Program-made: the position numbers and the translations under genes
Origin: Tiliqua scincoides
Taxonomy: Eukaryota; Chordata; Lepidosauria; Squamata; Scincidae
Length of the DNA: 64,000 nt
Assembly: GCF_035046505.1 (NCBI RefSeq)
Contig: NC_089821.1
Location: 182,436,031-182,500,030, forward strand
Direction: 5' to 3'
Notes under the pieces: model-generated
Databases searched by the model: none
What the model was told of the DNA's origin: nothing
Seen by the model: only the letters and a program-made list of their open reading frames with translations
In this document: piece by piece, positions 33,326 to 44,962 of the stretch
Numbering within the stretch: position 1 is the first letter of the stretch
How the letters are laid out: every line of letters begins with the position of its first letter

Positions 33326-35451
33326 TGAAGAAGTAAGTCCCATTACTTCTGGACCTACCAGATCGCTCCTGTTCCTCTGCTGGTTTGTTTTAAAAGGGGA
33401 GCCCCCTAGATTTCAGGAGTCTGTGACAAACTGGAGGGAGGCTACCCTACAATGACCCTTCTCCTGTCTAGGCTTCCTTCTCTTGGGTGATGGCAATGAA
33501 ACCTATTGCTTTTCTCAATTATTCCCAGTTTAACCAGTAAAGTGTAAAATGAAGAGTAAGAGCCTTCTAACTGCTAGGCCCTGAACCCATTTTGCTTTCC
33601 AGGTTTCCTTACAGTTACTGTGAGTGCAAGCTGCTTGTCTAAACAAGGTTCTTTCTATTAATCTTGCCACTTCTGGAGGTGCCAGGAGTTGAACTTGGGT
33701 CGCAATACACACAGAGCATAAACACTATCACTGACCTCTACATGCCAATGCAGTATACTGATTTAGGATCCCGAAGTAATCATTGCTTGCATTGCAAAAT
33801 ATAGATTCAACCTTTGAAGGTTTGTGTAAACTATGTTATTAGATAAGTTTAGATTTTTCTGCCATCTAGTGGGTATATCACGAGCATATTTTCATGGTGT
33901 TACAAGGAAAGCTGTGTTATTTTTTACTGTGTTTTATCTTCCTTTTTTTCTGTGTTACTCATAGTCCACCCAGCCTTCAGGATGAGTCAGAACCGCTAAA
34001 AATAGACTGGAAGCAAATATTAAGATGCTATTAAATTTAAAATTCAATTAAATTGCTTAATTGAAACAAGCAAATGCTTGCAGCCCCACTGCTAGCTTAA
34101 CCATGCTGCCCCCTAAACGTAGACTAAACAGAGATGACTTGCAGTACTTCCAGATGATGCTCAGTCTTCGAGTCTCCAAGGGAAGACTCCATAAATAGCT
34201 TTAAGTACTTGATAAATGTTCTAAATATTTATAAGCATCAGAAGTGTCCTAGTCTCTGAGCTGGTTCAAGTGGACCAATTTTTGTAAGGACATCATCTGA
34301 TCTCCATCGCATCCCATATGCCAAACAGTGAATTACAGGTTACCTTTCCGAGTTTGCTGTAGAAGGGAACATGCATTTAACAGACCAAAATGCAATTCAA
34401 GAAGCTGATGTGGTCTTTGTGGCTGTGTTTGGGGCGATTTCAAAGAGCCACAACACCGTGCCTATTTTACTGCAGAAACCTTCTGTGGCAAGACAAGCTA
34501 TTAATACCTCTCATCATAAAGGATCTTTCTTATTGAAAAGGCATAAGGCCAGAAGTTTTCAAACTGTTCCACGTGGAGCAGTCTGACCATCTGCCAGAAA
34601 ACAGTTGCGTGGAGGAAGTAATACTTGAGAGAGTATTGTCCAGATTCTGGGAGCAGGTTGTATGATCATGAAGGCTCATGTTTTAGTTGCAATCTTTATA
34701 TGCAACTTAATCCTAAACAGCAGCCATGTCTACACAAATCCCAGATTCACTATTCCCATGATATGCAGATATGGCTCCGGGAGATAACAATTTGTAAGTG
34801 TCTCAGATGACCCACAGAATTGGAGAGAAATAGTTGCTACACCAACTGAAAAGTCTCTAACAATGTGTGTTATCAATTTGTTCTGCCACAGGTTGACATA
34901 TATTATTGACATTGCACTGATGTTGCAGGCAGGTAGCTCATGTCTAAAACTAGCTTCAAATCACACATCCCACAAAACTGGATCACAGCCATTATATTTT
35001 TTAACTTTCAGAACATGAGCCACATGCTATTAACTTGTGTCTCCTTTGCACCTTTTCCCTAGCCTTTAATTCCAGCTTTAGAATAAATTTTTCCTGTATG
35101 TGTATTCAGCCCTCTTTGAACTCCAGTATGTAACACTAAAAAGAAACCTCTTCAATCCTGATCCGTACTTTAATTACAATATCTAACCCATGGAGTCTAA
35201 CCATATACATGTCCTTAAATGCCTAGCTTTGAGGGTATAGACTTAACATACTGTAATTTCTGCACATATCTGATGCTTCCATACTCCTGAATTTATAATG
35301 CTCCCTTCCTAGAATGGCAGCAGTCAGGAATTCTATAAATATTTTAAAGCATTGGGCTTTGCAGGTGAAAGGAGGTGATTGTCCATTCGGTAGAATTCAG
35401 AAGGCCTGGCTTTGGCTCCAAAGACAATTTGTGGATTTGCCATAGGATGTT
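33326..35451 (+). other. PRSS35 intron sequence, unassigned
   Basis: About 2.1 kb without a recognised exon or element. Confidence 0.4.
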
Positions 35452-35780
35452 AACAGCCCAGTCCTAACCTGTGCTGGAACAGGCAGTCTGACAGGCCTAC
35501 AGTGCAACCCAGGGCAAGGGGGAATAGATTCCCCTTACCCTAGGTAACATGGCAGCTGCCCACTGCCCCCCTGCCCTGGAACGCTCCAGTTCCTCACTCC
35601 CCCACGCTCCTCAGACCCCTGCGCCAATGGCCTGGAGCTGGCACAAACTCACCCATCCTGGGGCCTGCTCCGGCTCAGGGAGGTCGTCGTGTGTCCTTGC
35701 ACTGGCTTTCCTGACTCTGGAGTCAGCGTAGAAGTGCCTTACAGAACGTTTGCAACACTCTTGGATTGCGCTGGGTCACT
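35452..35780. mobile_element. Family Q/R MITE, diverged copy
   Basis: Begins 'cagcccagtcctaacctgtgctgg', is GC-richer than its surroundings, and ends 'ggattgcgctgggtc', a decayed inverted end. Confidence 0.45.
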
Positions 35781-35792
35781 CAACTTCTAGGT

Positions 35793-36060
35793 ATTTATTT
35801 ACTATATTTCAATCCCGCCTTTCTCCCCAAAGGGACCCAAGGCAGCTTATGACAATGACCAGAAACACAAAAATATAAAATCAGTTAAAAACAGAAATAA
35901 AATCATTAAAACCTTTCAGAATTAACAGCAATAAGATATTAATACAATAAAAAGAGCATCAGCAGCAGTTTTATAAAAACCCCAAGCCTGTAAAAACCAG
36001 ATGTTAAAAAGGCCAGGAACTAGAAGGCTTGTTTAAAAAGAAATGTTTTTTCTGCTTTGA
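35793..36060 (-). repeat. L2-type LINE 3' end, inverted
   Basis: 'tatttatttactatatttcaatcccgcctttctcc' followed by 'gggacccaaggcagcttatgaca' is the reverse complement of the conserved L2 tail. The A-rich 'ataaaatcagttaaaaacag' part is body sequence. Confidence 0.6.
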
Positions 36061-36842
36061 ACTATCCTCCCCTCTTTTTCTTCGTAAGAGTTTCACATAC
36101 CCCACCTGCCATTTGCCCCTTTTGGGACAGAAGTATTGTCAAGGATCAGCCAGGTTGTACACTAACTCAGGGCCCATACCAATTTGAGGGTCAACCCAAC
36201 TGGGCCAATCTCTGAACACTCAGTGGCAGTGGTAATGGCCAATGCAGCATTGGCCCATTGGGGGTAAGCTGGAGGTTCCTGTTTAACTGCTTTTTGTTTT
36301 TTCTTTAAAGAAATGGGAGGTCAAAGCATGAATTTTCAGTGTTTCCTTTAGTTTGTCTCTTTTAGATAGGAAATGACATGCCATTCTTTTTGTAGGTGAA
36401 TAAATAGCTTTGGCCTAAGCCTACCAACCCTTTGGGCAATATGGGAAGTTTTTGTTTGGCAGACTGTATTCTACATGTGAATTAGAATTAAACAGCCTGA
36501 ATCAAATAGTTCCATTCAACTTTTTAAAACAAACTTTCAGAAGCTGTTAGAAGTTTGAGCTTTTTTTCCAAAGGAATTTTGCATTGTTTCTTAAATACAT
36601 TACTCCAGTCCTGCACACAGTGTATATTCTACCTAATCCTAGATTTACCATAGCTCAGAAGACCAGGCCAACATGTGGTTAAAAGCAAGGTGTGCAGAAA
36701 TATTTTCATGAACTTTTCTGGCTTTTAACTGCCAAGTGAAGTGGTTAAATATTTATTTGATTAACTGCAGACCAAAATCTCAAATATTTAAAAACAGAGA
36801 AAATTACTAATGGTGGTTGAGTACCTTATTCTTGTGTTTCTA
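36061..36842 (+). other. PRSS35 intron sequence, unassigned
   Basis: About 780 bp upstream of the coding exon without a recognised element. Confidence 0.4.
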
Positions 36843-36933
36843 GCCCAATCCTATGCATGTCTACTCAGCAATACATCTCATTATAGTCAATGTGTTTTAC
36901 TCCCAGGAAAGTGTGGATAGGATTGTAGCTTTA
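36843..36933 (+). mobile_element. Family P MITE near PRSS35 coding exon
   Basis: Full palindromic unit ('agcccaatcctatgcatgtc' to 'gtgtggataggattgtagc') ending about 100 bp before the splice acceptor of the PRSS35 coding exon. Confidence 0.8.
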
Positions 36934-37023
36934 ATCACGCCACCATAGTGGTGCCATGCTTATGTCATGCTTTATTTGGAAACTTGTACAATATTACAGT
37001 ATTTAAATAAAACACTTCTTACT

Positions 37024-37037
37024 TTTTTTCTAAACAG
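37024..37037 (+). other. PRSS35: Splice acceptor of the PRSS35 coding exon
   Basis: 'tttttttctaaacag' is a polypyrimidine tract and AG, leaving 16 bases of 5' untranslated sequence (37038-37053) before the start codon. This decides the start between the two in-frame ATGs. Confidence 0.8.
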
Positions 37038-37053
37038 AAAACAAATAGACAAG

Positions 37054-38298
37054 ATGGGCCATGTTCTGCTGTTACTACTATTTTCCACTCCATCCTTGAG
37101 CCTCGTTAACGAAATAGACTTAAATAAAGATTTCAGCTGGCAGTTAAAAAAAGTACCACGAATAGTGAAGGAAAAGACTTTCTCCCTTGACAGTCCTAAA
37201 TTTGAAGCAAATGTCAAATTAGAACTGAGTGGTGTATGTGGGATTGAATGCCAAAGGGCACTCCCAGGGCCAGGTTTGTCTGATTTGAAGGAACTGCTCT
37301 CTTATGAGACTGTCTTTGAGAACGGCACACGAACCCTGACCGAAGTGAACGTCCTGGGAGTGGAACTCGATCCAGCCGCAAATTCTACCACGAAGGTGTT
37401 GTCAAGAAGGAAGAGGCAGGTCTACGGCACAGACAGTAGATTCAGTATTTCAGACCGGCGCTTTCTCACCAACTTTCCTTTCAACACAGCCGTCAAGGTT
37501 TCCACTGGCTGCAGCGGCATTTTGATTTCCCCAAAGCACGTGCTCACTGCTGCTCACTGTGTGCATGATGGCAAGGATTACATCAAAGGTAGCAAGAAGC
37601 TGAGAGTGGGGTTGGTGAGGCTGAAATCCAAAGGCAGTGGCAAGAGGCGCAGGGGTGCCAGAAGGAATAAAAGGGAAGTATCGGAAGTCAAGGATCATCC
37701 GGCTGAGACCAAACAGCTGAAGAAGGCATCCACCAGCAGAACTGGCAGAAGACAGAAGACATCTGCGCTGAATGAGAGAAAGTCTGAGCGGAAGCCCTCC
37801 TTCCAATGGACCAGGGTTAAAAGTACTCAGATCCCCAAGGGCTGGTTGAGAGGCGTGACTGGAGATGTGGCCGTGGATTATGATTATGCTGTTTTGGAGC
37901 TGAAGCGCCCCCACAAAAAGAAATACATGGAGCTGGGGGTCAGTCCAACGAGCAAAATGATACCTGGAAGCATGATCCACTTCTCTGGATATGATGCTGA
38001 CCGATCTGGCCAGCTGGTCTATCGGTTTTGTAGCGTATCTGATGAATCCAGTGACCTCTTTTACCAGTACTGTGATGCCGAGCCTGGCTCTACTGGATCT
38101 GGCATCTATCTCCGCCTTAAAGAGCCAAACGAGAAGAAATGGAAGCGCAAAATCATTGCTGTTTATTCTGGTCATCAGTGGGTGGATGTCAATGGAGAGC
38201 AGCAGGATTACAACGTGGCAGTTCGAATCACTCCCCTTAAATATGCCCAGATATGCCTCTGGATACATGGAGACAGTGAAAGCTGTGCACAAGTCTGA
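37054..38298 (+). CDS. PRSS35: Inactive serine protease 35 (secreted trypsin-fold pseudoprotease)
   Basis: A 414-residue protein, close to the ~413 residues of mammalian PRSS35. Order of parts: signal peptide (MGHVLLLLLFSTPSLSL, residues 1-17); N-terminal region with the Cys62/Cys66 pair and N-glycosylation sites Asn90 and Asn110; a basic RRKR site at 118-121, a likely proprotein-convertase cut; then the S1 (chymotrypsin-like) domain. His168 in LTAAHC and Asp277 in DYDYAVLEL keep their catalytic places. The serine position reads EPGSTGSG with Thr347 instead of Ser, as in this family, so no classical protease activity is expected. A long Lys/Arg-rich insert (about 191-248) lies between His and Asp. 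The start is the ATG at 37054, 17 bases after a good acceptor (polypyrimidine tract and 'taaacag' ending at 37037). An upstream in-frame ATG at 36967 lies in the intron. The whole coding region is one exon. Known to be expressed in ovary and remodelling tissue in mammals; function here is inferred. Confidence 0.97.
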   Translation: MGHVLLLLLFSTPSLSLVNEIDLNKDFSWQLKKVPRIVKEKTFSLDSPKFEANVKLELSGVCGIECQRALPGPGLSDLKELLSYETVFENGTRTLTEVNVLGVELDPAANSTTKVLSRRKRQVYGTDSRFSISDRRFLTNFPFNTAVKVSTGCSGILISPKHVLTAAHCVHDGKDYIKGSKKLRVGLVRLKSKGSGKRRRGARRNKREVSEVKDHPAETKQLKKASTSRTGRRQKTSALNERKSERKPSFQWTRVKSTQIPKGWLRGVTGDVAVDYDYAVLELKRPHKKKYMELGVSPTSKMIPGSMIHFSGYDADRSGQLVYRFCSVSDESSDLFYQYCDAEPGSTGSGIYLRLKEPNEKKWKRKIIAVYSGHQWVDVNGEQQDYNVAVRITPLKYAQICLWIHGDSESCAQV

Positions 38299-40503
38299 TT
38301 GCAGCGAACACAAGGTCACCTGGGACCGAGCAGTGCCGCAGAGTGAAGACCTGCAAAGATAAACGTGGAACATGCATTGACTTGGGTCTGAATTTATCTG
38401 AACTTGAAACCAGCAATTGCCTTTTGACATACTGAAGTTTGAAGACATTTACAGAGCATTTAGTAGAATTTTTCAACTCAGTTGTTTCCATTGACCATAG
38501 ACATGATGTGCACTTAAAATCCAAAATTGTTTTACTGTATTTATTGTTTTAAATTGTGGTAAACCCAAATCCTTCATATTGGGAAAAAAAACAACCAAAC
38601 ATGGCTCCTTTTGTTTGCCTACATTTTTTAAAGAGAAGTATTTTCTCTTGTAACTGGTACTATTAAAACGTGTTTTGTTTTGCTTTGAATTAATTTACTG
38701 TTCTCAGGGTTCTGCTCCAATAAGTGTGGTTCTATTATGCAGGTTGCATGCTCATTATTGTACAGTATCTACAGGACAATCCAAATTGGGATGCACTTGG
38801 ATAAGTCAAGAAACAAAAGTTCTCCTATGGTGCTTACAGTAGACAATACCTCTTCATTCACACTGAGATGCCGCTGCCAAGTTAGCATAGATCACATGTA
38901 AAACCCACAAATTCCATTTCCGTGCATTCTAAAATAGTAAAGTGGAGCTTAATGAATGTAGCATGTCCCTTATTTTGGGAGGAAAAAGGAACCATATGAG
39001 TATAATTTAATGCCTATAAATCCAGTCTGAGAAGAGATGCAAAACTGGCATGTATTTCATGTGTGTTTGTCTTAACTAATTGCTGTTATGAACAAATCAC
39101 TGCCTTTTTGCCAGTGATGTTACTTTTGATAAGAGGCCACAGTGACAACTGCTAACTTAAGCTTTAAAAACAACACAAAGCTGAACATTCCAAAGATTGA
39201 TACAGTTTTTTGTTAAAGTAGTTTTCTCTTCAAAGCTAGGAAATCATGGTTCTTCCAACCCAGAGCCCATATACACTCTTGAGTGAAAACTGCCTCTATC
39301 ACATACAGCTGGCCCTTCCATTGAAATGGATGGGGAAGCACTCTCTGTAATAAGAGTCTAATCAGATATGCAATTGCAAATGTGTATTTTTGACTTTATT
39401 TCTAATTATTTTTATTATAAATAGCATGGGGGGGAATAACCCAAAACTGTGGGGGATGGGAGGTCATTAATACTTAGCCAACCCCTATAGTTTGCAGCTG
39501 GATTGCCTGCCCTCTGCACACTATTGAAAGCCAGTAGTTTTTTCTATAAGTTGAGTGAGTGAGATTCAGCTACGAACTGCAGTGGGAACTAAGTACTAAA
39601 GGCCCTCTGCCCCATACGTATGTGTCCCCTGCATTACTTGCTGATAGAAGGCATACAAGGGTCAAAAGCACAAATCTGAGAAGTAAATCACTAGATAAGA
39701 TGAATATCATGTTTAATGGGATTTACACGGTAATAACTTAGCTTTTTCACAGATGGATTTCTGAAATGGGAGGTTATAATGACAGTCCTCCCGTTTCAAA
39801 TATTAAAGAAGGAAACCAAAGCAGATCTTCCTTTGCTAAGTCATATTGTAATGGCTACCGTAAATGTTGATTAACTAAATGTAAATATGCTAGCTGCCTT
39901 ATTATATAGCAATACACCTGTTGGGTTCATTTCAGTTTCTGAATCTCAACTTCTGCTAGAAAAGCATGCTTTTAAAGAGCACAAGTCTTTAAAATGTACA
40001 CATTTCAATGGCTCTTTAAACTTTGTATCAGCTGAGCTTCCTGCTTTAAATGTATTTATGGATGTAAAAGCCCTTGATGACAAACAAGATTGTCAGGTTT
40101 CTATTTAATATGTAACAGTAAATGACATATACAGTATATGCATATTCTAGACCAATATATGCTTGGTTTTATTAGTATTTCAGTGCTAATTCAGTGTTTA
40201 ACTTGATTTGACCAACATTCATTTTCTTTACCAGTCTGGAAGAAGAAACAAAGACTTTAAAAAGTATGTGTGTATATATATTTGGATTGCTAGACCTTTA
40301 AAAGCACCCCTGTCAAGTGTGAATGAGGCTTCCTTAAGAACTCAATTTCTGTATATGATTGAAGATATTAAATCTGACACGAACATGCAAAGATGTTTTT
40401 CTGTTATTGAAACACGTATTTGAAGGCACCTTAAGTACAGCTGTAATCTATTCTGAAACTTCATAGCATCTGTACATAAACATTGGTATTTTAATGACTT
40501 GCA
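38299..40503 (+). other. PRSS35: PRSS35 3' untranslated region (probable extent)
   Basis: AT-rich sequence after the stop codon, without clear transposon insertions until 40504, in contrast to the intergenic DNA. That fits a constrained 3' UTR. An ATTAAA at 38662-38667 followed by a T/G-rich stretch could give a short transcript, and an AATAAA at 41260-41265 a long one. The true end cannot be fixed without transcript data. Confidence 0.5.
38662..38667 (+). terminator. PRSS35: Candidate PRSS35 polyadenylation signal (proximal)
   Basis: ATTAAA, 364 bases after the stop codon, followed within 30 bases by 'gttttgttttgctttg', a plausible downstream GU-rich element. Confidence 0.35.
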
Positions 40504-40558
40504 GCACAATCCCTCATACGTGTACTCTCAGGTAAGTCTGTATAGGATTGCAGTCTTA
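40504..40558 (+). mobile_element. Family P MITE, internally deleted
   Basis: 'cacaatccctcatacgtgtactctcaggtaag' joined to 'tctgtataggattgcagtc': both ends of P without the central 'aagtcccattga' part. Confidence 0.6.
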
Positions 40559-40594
40559 TACTGTATACAAGACCCTCATTGAAAAAGTTAAATA

Positions 40595-40960
40595 CAGGTG
40601 AGCCTATTTATCCACAGATTTTACATCCGCATATCTGGGGCTTTCCGAGGCCTCCCAAAGTCTTATAAGGCATTTAAAATGTCACTTCCAGTTTCCAAAG
40701 GGAAACCAGAAGTAGCATTTTTTTGGCCGTGAAGGCCATTCTGAAGCCCATAGAGGCTATGGGCGGACACTCACAGTCTCTGTGGGTTTCAGAAAGCCCT
40801 CCAGAGTCAGTTGGAGCACAGCTCTGGTCCCCTTTGGAGGGTTTAAAGTGCCAAAAACTACTTGTGGTTCATGGTTTGAACCACTTCGTGGTTTTTCGTA
40901 TCTGCAGGGGGGGGGGGGTGTCAGAGAATGGATCCCTCAAAGATACCAAGGCCCTACCTG
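40595..40960 (+). mobile_element. Tigger-like MITE (TA-flanked), copy 2
   Basis: Flanked by TA (40593-40594 and 40961-40962), with ends CAGGTGAGCC and GGCCCTACCTG. Interior 'gaggcctcccaaagtcttat', 'cattctgaagcccatagagg' and 'ccctccagag' blocks match 21231-21658. A G-run at about 40907-40917 lies near the right end. Non-coding. Confidence 0.75.
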
Positions 40961-41259
40961 TACACAAATAATAGCTCAGGCTACACAATCAAGGTAATGG
41001 CAAGAAAAGTAGAGAAGCAAACAGTGCTGCAGCAGTCTCTGTGTTCTGCATTACAGGAGAAGCAATAACAAAACGGTTTGTGCCACAACAAAAACCCTGG
41101 ATTACAGTGAACGTGTGGTTACAAATCCAACATTAATCAAAACTCGCAGATGTGACTCACAGATAAATTTTCCCATTGGATAAGTGTACATTGGTTTGAG
41201 CCAGGGCTATTGATATTTCCCAAGGATGTTTTCTCAAAGTGTTGAATTAAACAAAACAA

Positions 41260-41265
41260 AATAAA
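41260..41265 (+). terminator. PRSS35: Candidate PRSS35 polyadenylation signal (distal)
   Basis: AATAAA followed by a T-rich stretch with TGTGG ('catactgtggcttttcattttc'). If used, the 3' UTR would be about 3 kb and would contain two MITEs. Confidence 0.35.
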
Positions 41266-41269
41266 GATA

Positions 41270-43014
41270 CTAACATCATACTGTGGCTTTTCATTTTCTC
41301 TTGCTTTTGTGAAAAGTCAGCTGAGAGTCTGTTTCAATTTTCTGTGGAACAAAAGGAAGATTCCCTACAAACTCCCCATTAAAAATGTCTTGCTGCCCAA
41401 ATTTGATGAATAATCAACAAGTTTGCTCACAGATTATGAAAAACTACCAAAATAAGGTAAATTCAATGTGGTGAATTCAGTACTACATCAGAAGCATTGA
41501 AAGCATTCACATTTGTGTTTGGCATACTTTGCTGAGATCACATTTCTTTCTTGTTTTCAAAAAAGGCAACACAGAGAAACAGGTTAGGTTGAGGTCATTC
41601 TGCCCTCTGGACGACCAGCATGCCACACAGTAACAACATGGCCCTGCATGGGCAGGGAACTACACCTGAGAGACACCTGAATCTGGGAACTACACCTGAG
41701 ATAACTCAGTAAGGATGGAAAAAGTTACATCAATATATATGTCAGAAAAGCCAACAGCTGCTTTTCCTGAAGAAACGTGGCTTTGAGACTGAACAGTTTG
41801 GAATGGAAAAACTGCAGGAGAGGTGCATAATCCCCCTCCCACTACTTTGCTTCAAATTGCCCTCTGATGGAATTCCAAACATATTTAAGAACTTCTTTGG
41901 GTGCTGGGAAAAAGCGCCCTTTGTGTGGCCAAAGTCATCCTTTTACAGGGAACAGTCAGATGGGTGGACTCAGAGTCAGCCCGCTGATGGCTTTGTGCTG
42001 GCTGAGCAGCAAGTAAGCTTTTCCACCTAACCCATACAATTCCCCCCCCCCCCAAACTATCCTCGATCCCATCAATATTTCGTATATAACTCGCTTAGGC
42101 TGACCACAGTATTACTGCTCCTCAACAAGTGGAGAAGGCTGAGGTTTACCAGCCAACCAGTGAGTTTGTGACTTAGTAAGAAGACATTTGAATTGAAGAC
42201 TTCCACAGTCTCGTACCCACTATCCTACATCAGCTCTAGTAAAACTTCAGGATCAATCGACTTGCTTTTCAGCGTTTGGGAGAAAGGGACAGAGTCTGAA
42301 CTTTTCTGAGGGATGACCTACATCCCTACATGTTTTAGGTGGACCTACAGTAATGGTAATCAGTACACAGCAGGAAAGGATTAAATTCTCATTTACTCAA
42401 GCAGCTAAGAACAATATTTGGCAGAATGTAAGAAGTGGCAGAAAAAGATGTCTTTTAAATTAGTTGCTCTTTAATCATATCTGAATCGAGTTTATGGGAC
42501 TTCAGAACACCAAGAAGTAAACATGACACTTTTCTATACAGGGTCTTATGCTCCTTTATTGGTGGCAAATGCATTAATAAAAAGCTCATTCTAGGTTACT
42601 CTAAGTGGCAACGCTAATGCTTGAAGTACATGCCAACTTATGTCATGGTGGAAGAGGGCATCGGATCAGACCACAAAGCTTGTAACGGCCATTCCCTTCA
42701 TGTTAGAAATATGTGTATCCATAGGGAAATTGGTTTCTTACATCTAGAGCCATTCCCAGAACACTAAGACTACTCTATTCCCTCAGATGAACTGGCAGAA
42801 AACTCCATAGATATAAATGTTAACATGGATTCTTAAACACCAAAGATTTAGCACATATAATTTTAAATGCATTGAGCTTGTTTTTTTAACTGTACAATTT
42901 TGCACTAAAAATAATGGTCTTGTTTGGGATTTGGTTCCCCCCTCCCCAAGTAATTAATAGGAAATGCTTTTCTGTTCGTTTTCTATAATTAATGTGCAGA
43001 ATTTTCACAAGACA
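41270..43014. other. Unassigned intergenic DNA
   Basis: No gene recognised. 'gggaactacacctgaga' occurs twice (near 41646 and 41686), a small local duplication. A C-run is at about 42042-42052. Confidence 0.45.
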
Positions 43015-43445
43015 TGGTGATAACCACTAGCTTAGATGGCTTTTAAAGGAGATTACAGAAACTTGCGGAGAGCAGGTCTGTGAATGGTTCCTTGTCGTCA
43101 TAACTAAATAGAACTTCTGTATAAGGGTGACATCAGAGGTTGGCCAGGTAGCCTAGTGCTACCCACCTGAGCACCAGTGGCAGTGCATATTGCACCATAC
43201 AGGGCAGACAGGGAGCCCAGTGCATGTCTTTACCCCAGAGCCCTCAGCCACCTGTCACTGCAACTGGCTCCATGATCAACCTCAATATATCTCTGAATTC
43301 CAGATTCTGGAGACAAATTCTGGAGGGCTACTGTCTTCATGCCCTGCTTCTGGGCTTTCCAGAGGCATCTGGTTTGTTACTGTTGGGAGAAAGATGCTAG
43401 ATTAGATTATCTGCAGTCTGATCTAGCAGGTTTCTTCTTGTGTCC
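43015..43445 (+). mobile_element. CR1 LINE 3' end
   Basis: 'gataaccactagcttagatggcttttaaaggagatta' and 'gagggctactgtcttcatgccctgcttctgggctttcc' are CR1 3'-UTR blocks, and the end 'gatctagcaggtttcttcttgtgtcc' is the CR1 terminus. The middle (about 43130-43300) does not match and may be a further insertion. Confidence 0.75.
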
Positions 43446-44255
43446 TGACTTGGTGATGCAGTGATGGGAGAAACTCTACCTGTTGAATTTCAGCCTGTCA
43501 CGAAGCTGCTTGATTTACAGGGATCATCAGTAAAAAGATGATCTCTAAACCCTCTAAACATTCATAGGCCTTTGCCCTACTCCTTAGAAATATGCTCATC
43601 TTAGCAATAGGAAATAGGAGATTTAACGGCAGCATATTGCTGACCTAGTTTTGTATGGTAAGTAATAGCATTCAGAGAGTTGACTCTGACCTTATGTAAA
43701 TGCTCAAAAGGAGTGTCTATTTATTTGGCTAGATTTACATAACTCTTGCACAAACCTTTGTAGAAGGCACATGCCAAAGGCAGTTTTAGATTATTCACTC
43801 AAACCTAATCCCCATCTGGAGTCAGTTTTGAGGAGTGAGAAAAAAATAAAATTCAGAAGACTTGGTGTATTTGTTGGAAGAAGTGAAATATCAGAACATG
43901 CATTAAAGGGCAGCCATTTATTTCTATAGCAAAAGTTAAGAAGCTTCAGTACAGGCTGCAATTCCATAGTGAATTGCAAATTGTGACACTGCAGATATTA
44001 GAAACTGGGAGGTTTTGTCCCTACCGTGGCATCATTCCCTGAATGGTTTTGATGTCTCCCATAGAAGTAAATGGCTCCCAGCAACTGGTACAGCTGAAAA
44101 GTGCAGGCCATTATATTGATGGATCTTTTGATAGAACATACAGAAATGAGATTCAGTCCCATATCTGCCAAAACATTATATCTAACTGGCCCTTAGGGAT
44201 ATGTCATACCCTACTCTTCATAACTGCTGCTACTGTGTCTGGATACCAGATTTAA
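43446..44255. other. Unassigned intergenic DNA
   Basis: About 800 bp with no gene or repeat family that I can support. Confidence 0.45.
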
Positions 44256-44373
44256 GGCCAAATCCTATCCAGTTTTTCAGCACTGATGCAACCATGCCAA
44301 TGGGGCATGCACTAGATCCTATGGTGGGGGAACAGTTGTGGGATCAATGCTGGAAAGTTAGATAGGATTGGGC
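44256..44373. mobile_element. MITE family Q, copy 3 (short)
   Basis: Ends 'aggccaaatcctatccag' and 'agttagataggattgggcc' with the shared 'cagcactgatgcaaccatgcc' block; 118 bp, internally shorter than 16422-16600. Confidence 0.7.
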
Positions 44374-44640
44374 CCTGAATGGCCCATTCACCCCCGCCAC
44401 ATCTATTTCACACTGGGCTCAGACCTTCCAGAGCCTAGACTTTTTGTCTCTTGCTGTGAGCAATTCCCAACAGTCCCTTTCCTAAATTTACCAAGGTGGT
44501 GTTGGTGGAGGCAGGGCTACAGCAACAAGAAGGCCTTCACTTTCAGTTCAAACCTGGACACCACCGCAAAGCCAATAGCATGGTATACCAAGAAGCACAA
44601 GAACTGGAATTAATTCTTATGCTTCCCAGAGCTTCTAGAC

Positions 44641-44954
44641 CAGGGGTGTCAAACATAAGGCCCAGGAGCAGCCCACGGAAGCTTTTTATCTGGCCCTCAG
44701 GGTCTCAGCTGCTGAGCAGTGCTGAGATGTTACTGCTGAAAAGGGCAGCCCGCACGAAAATTGGGCTCTCCCATATCTTGAAATATGATAAAGATTTGCG
44801 TGTTTTTTCTTCTGTCATTTTCAGCTAACGAATTTATAAGTGAGAAAAAGTGCTTACTTTTGGTTATGCCCTGTTTAATGACATCACTTCCGGCCCTCAG
44901 CAGGCATCATGAATGCCATTCAGCCCTCAGTATGAAACAAGTTTGACACCACTG
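44641..44954. mobile_element. hAT MITE with perfect 8-bp target duplication
   Basis: Ends CAGGGGTGTCAAAC and GTTTGACACCACTG, flanked by TTCTAGAC on both sides (44633-44640 and 44955-44962). The 314-bp interior carries 'ggcccaggagcagcccacgg' and 'cttccggccctcagcaggc'. Non-coding. Confidence 0.92.
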
Positions 44955-44962
44955 TTCTAGAC

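Noticed and set aside
37450-38448. 332-codon open frame on the minus strand
   Set aside because: Antisense shadow of the PRSS35 coding exon; no known domain and no independent support.
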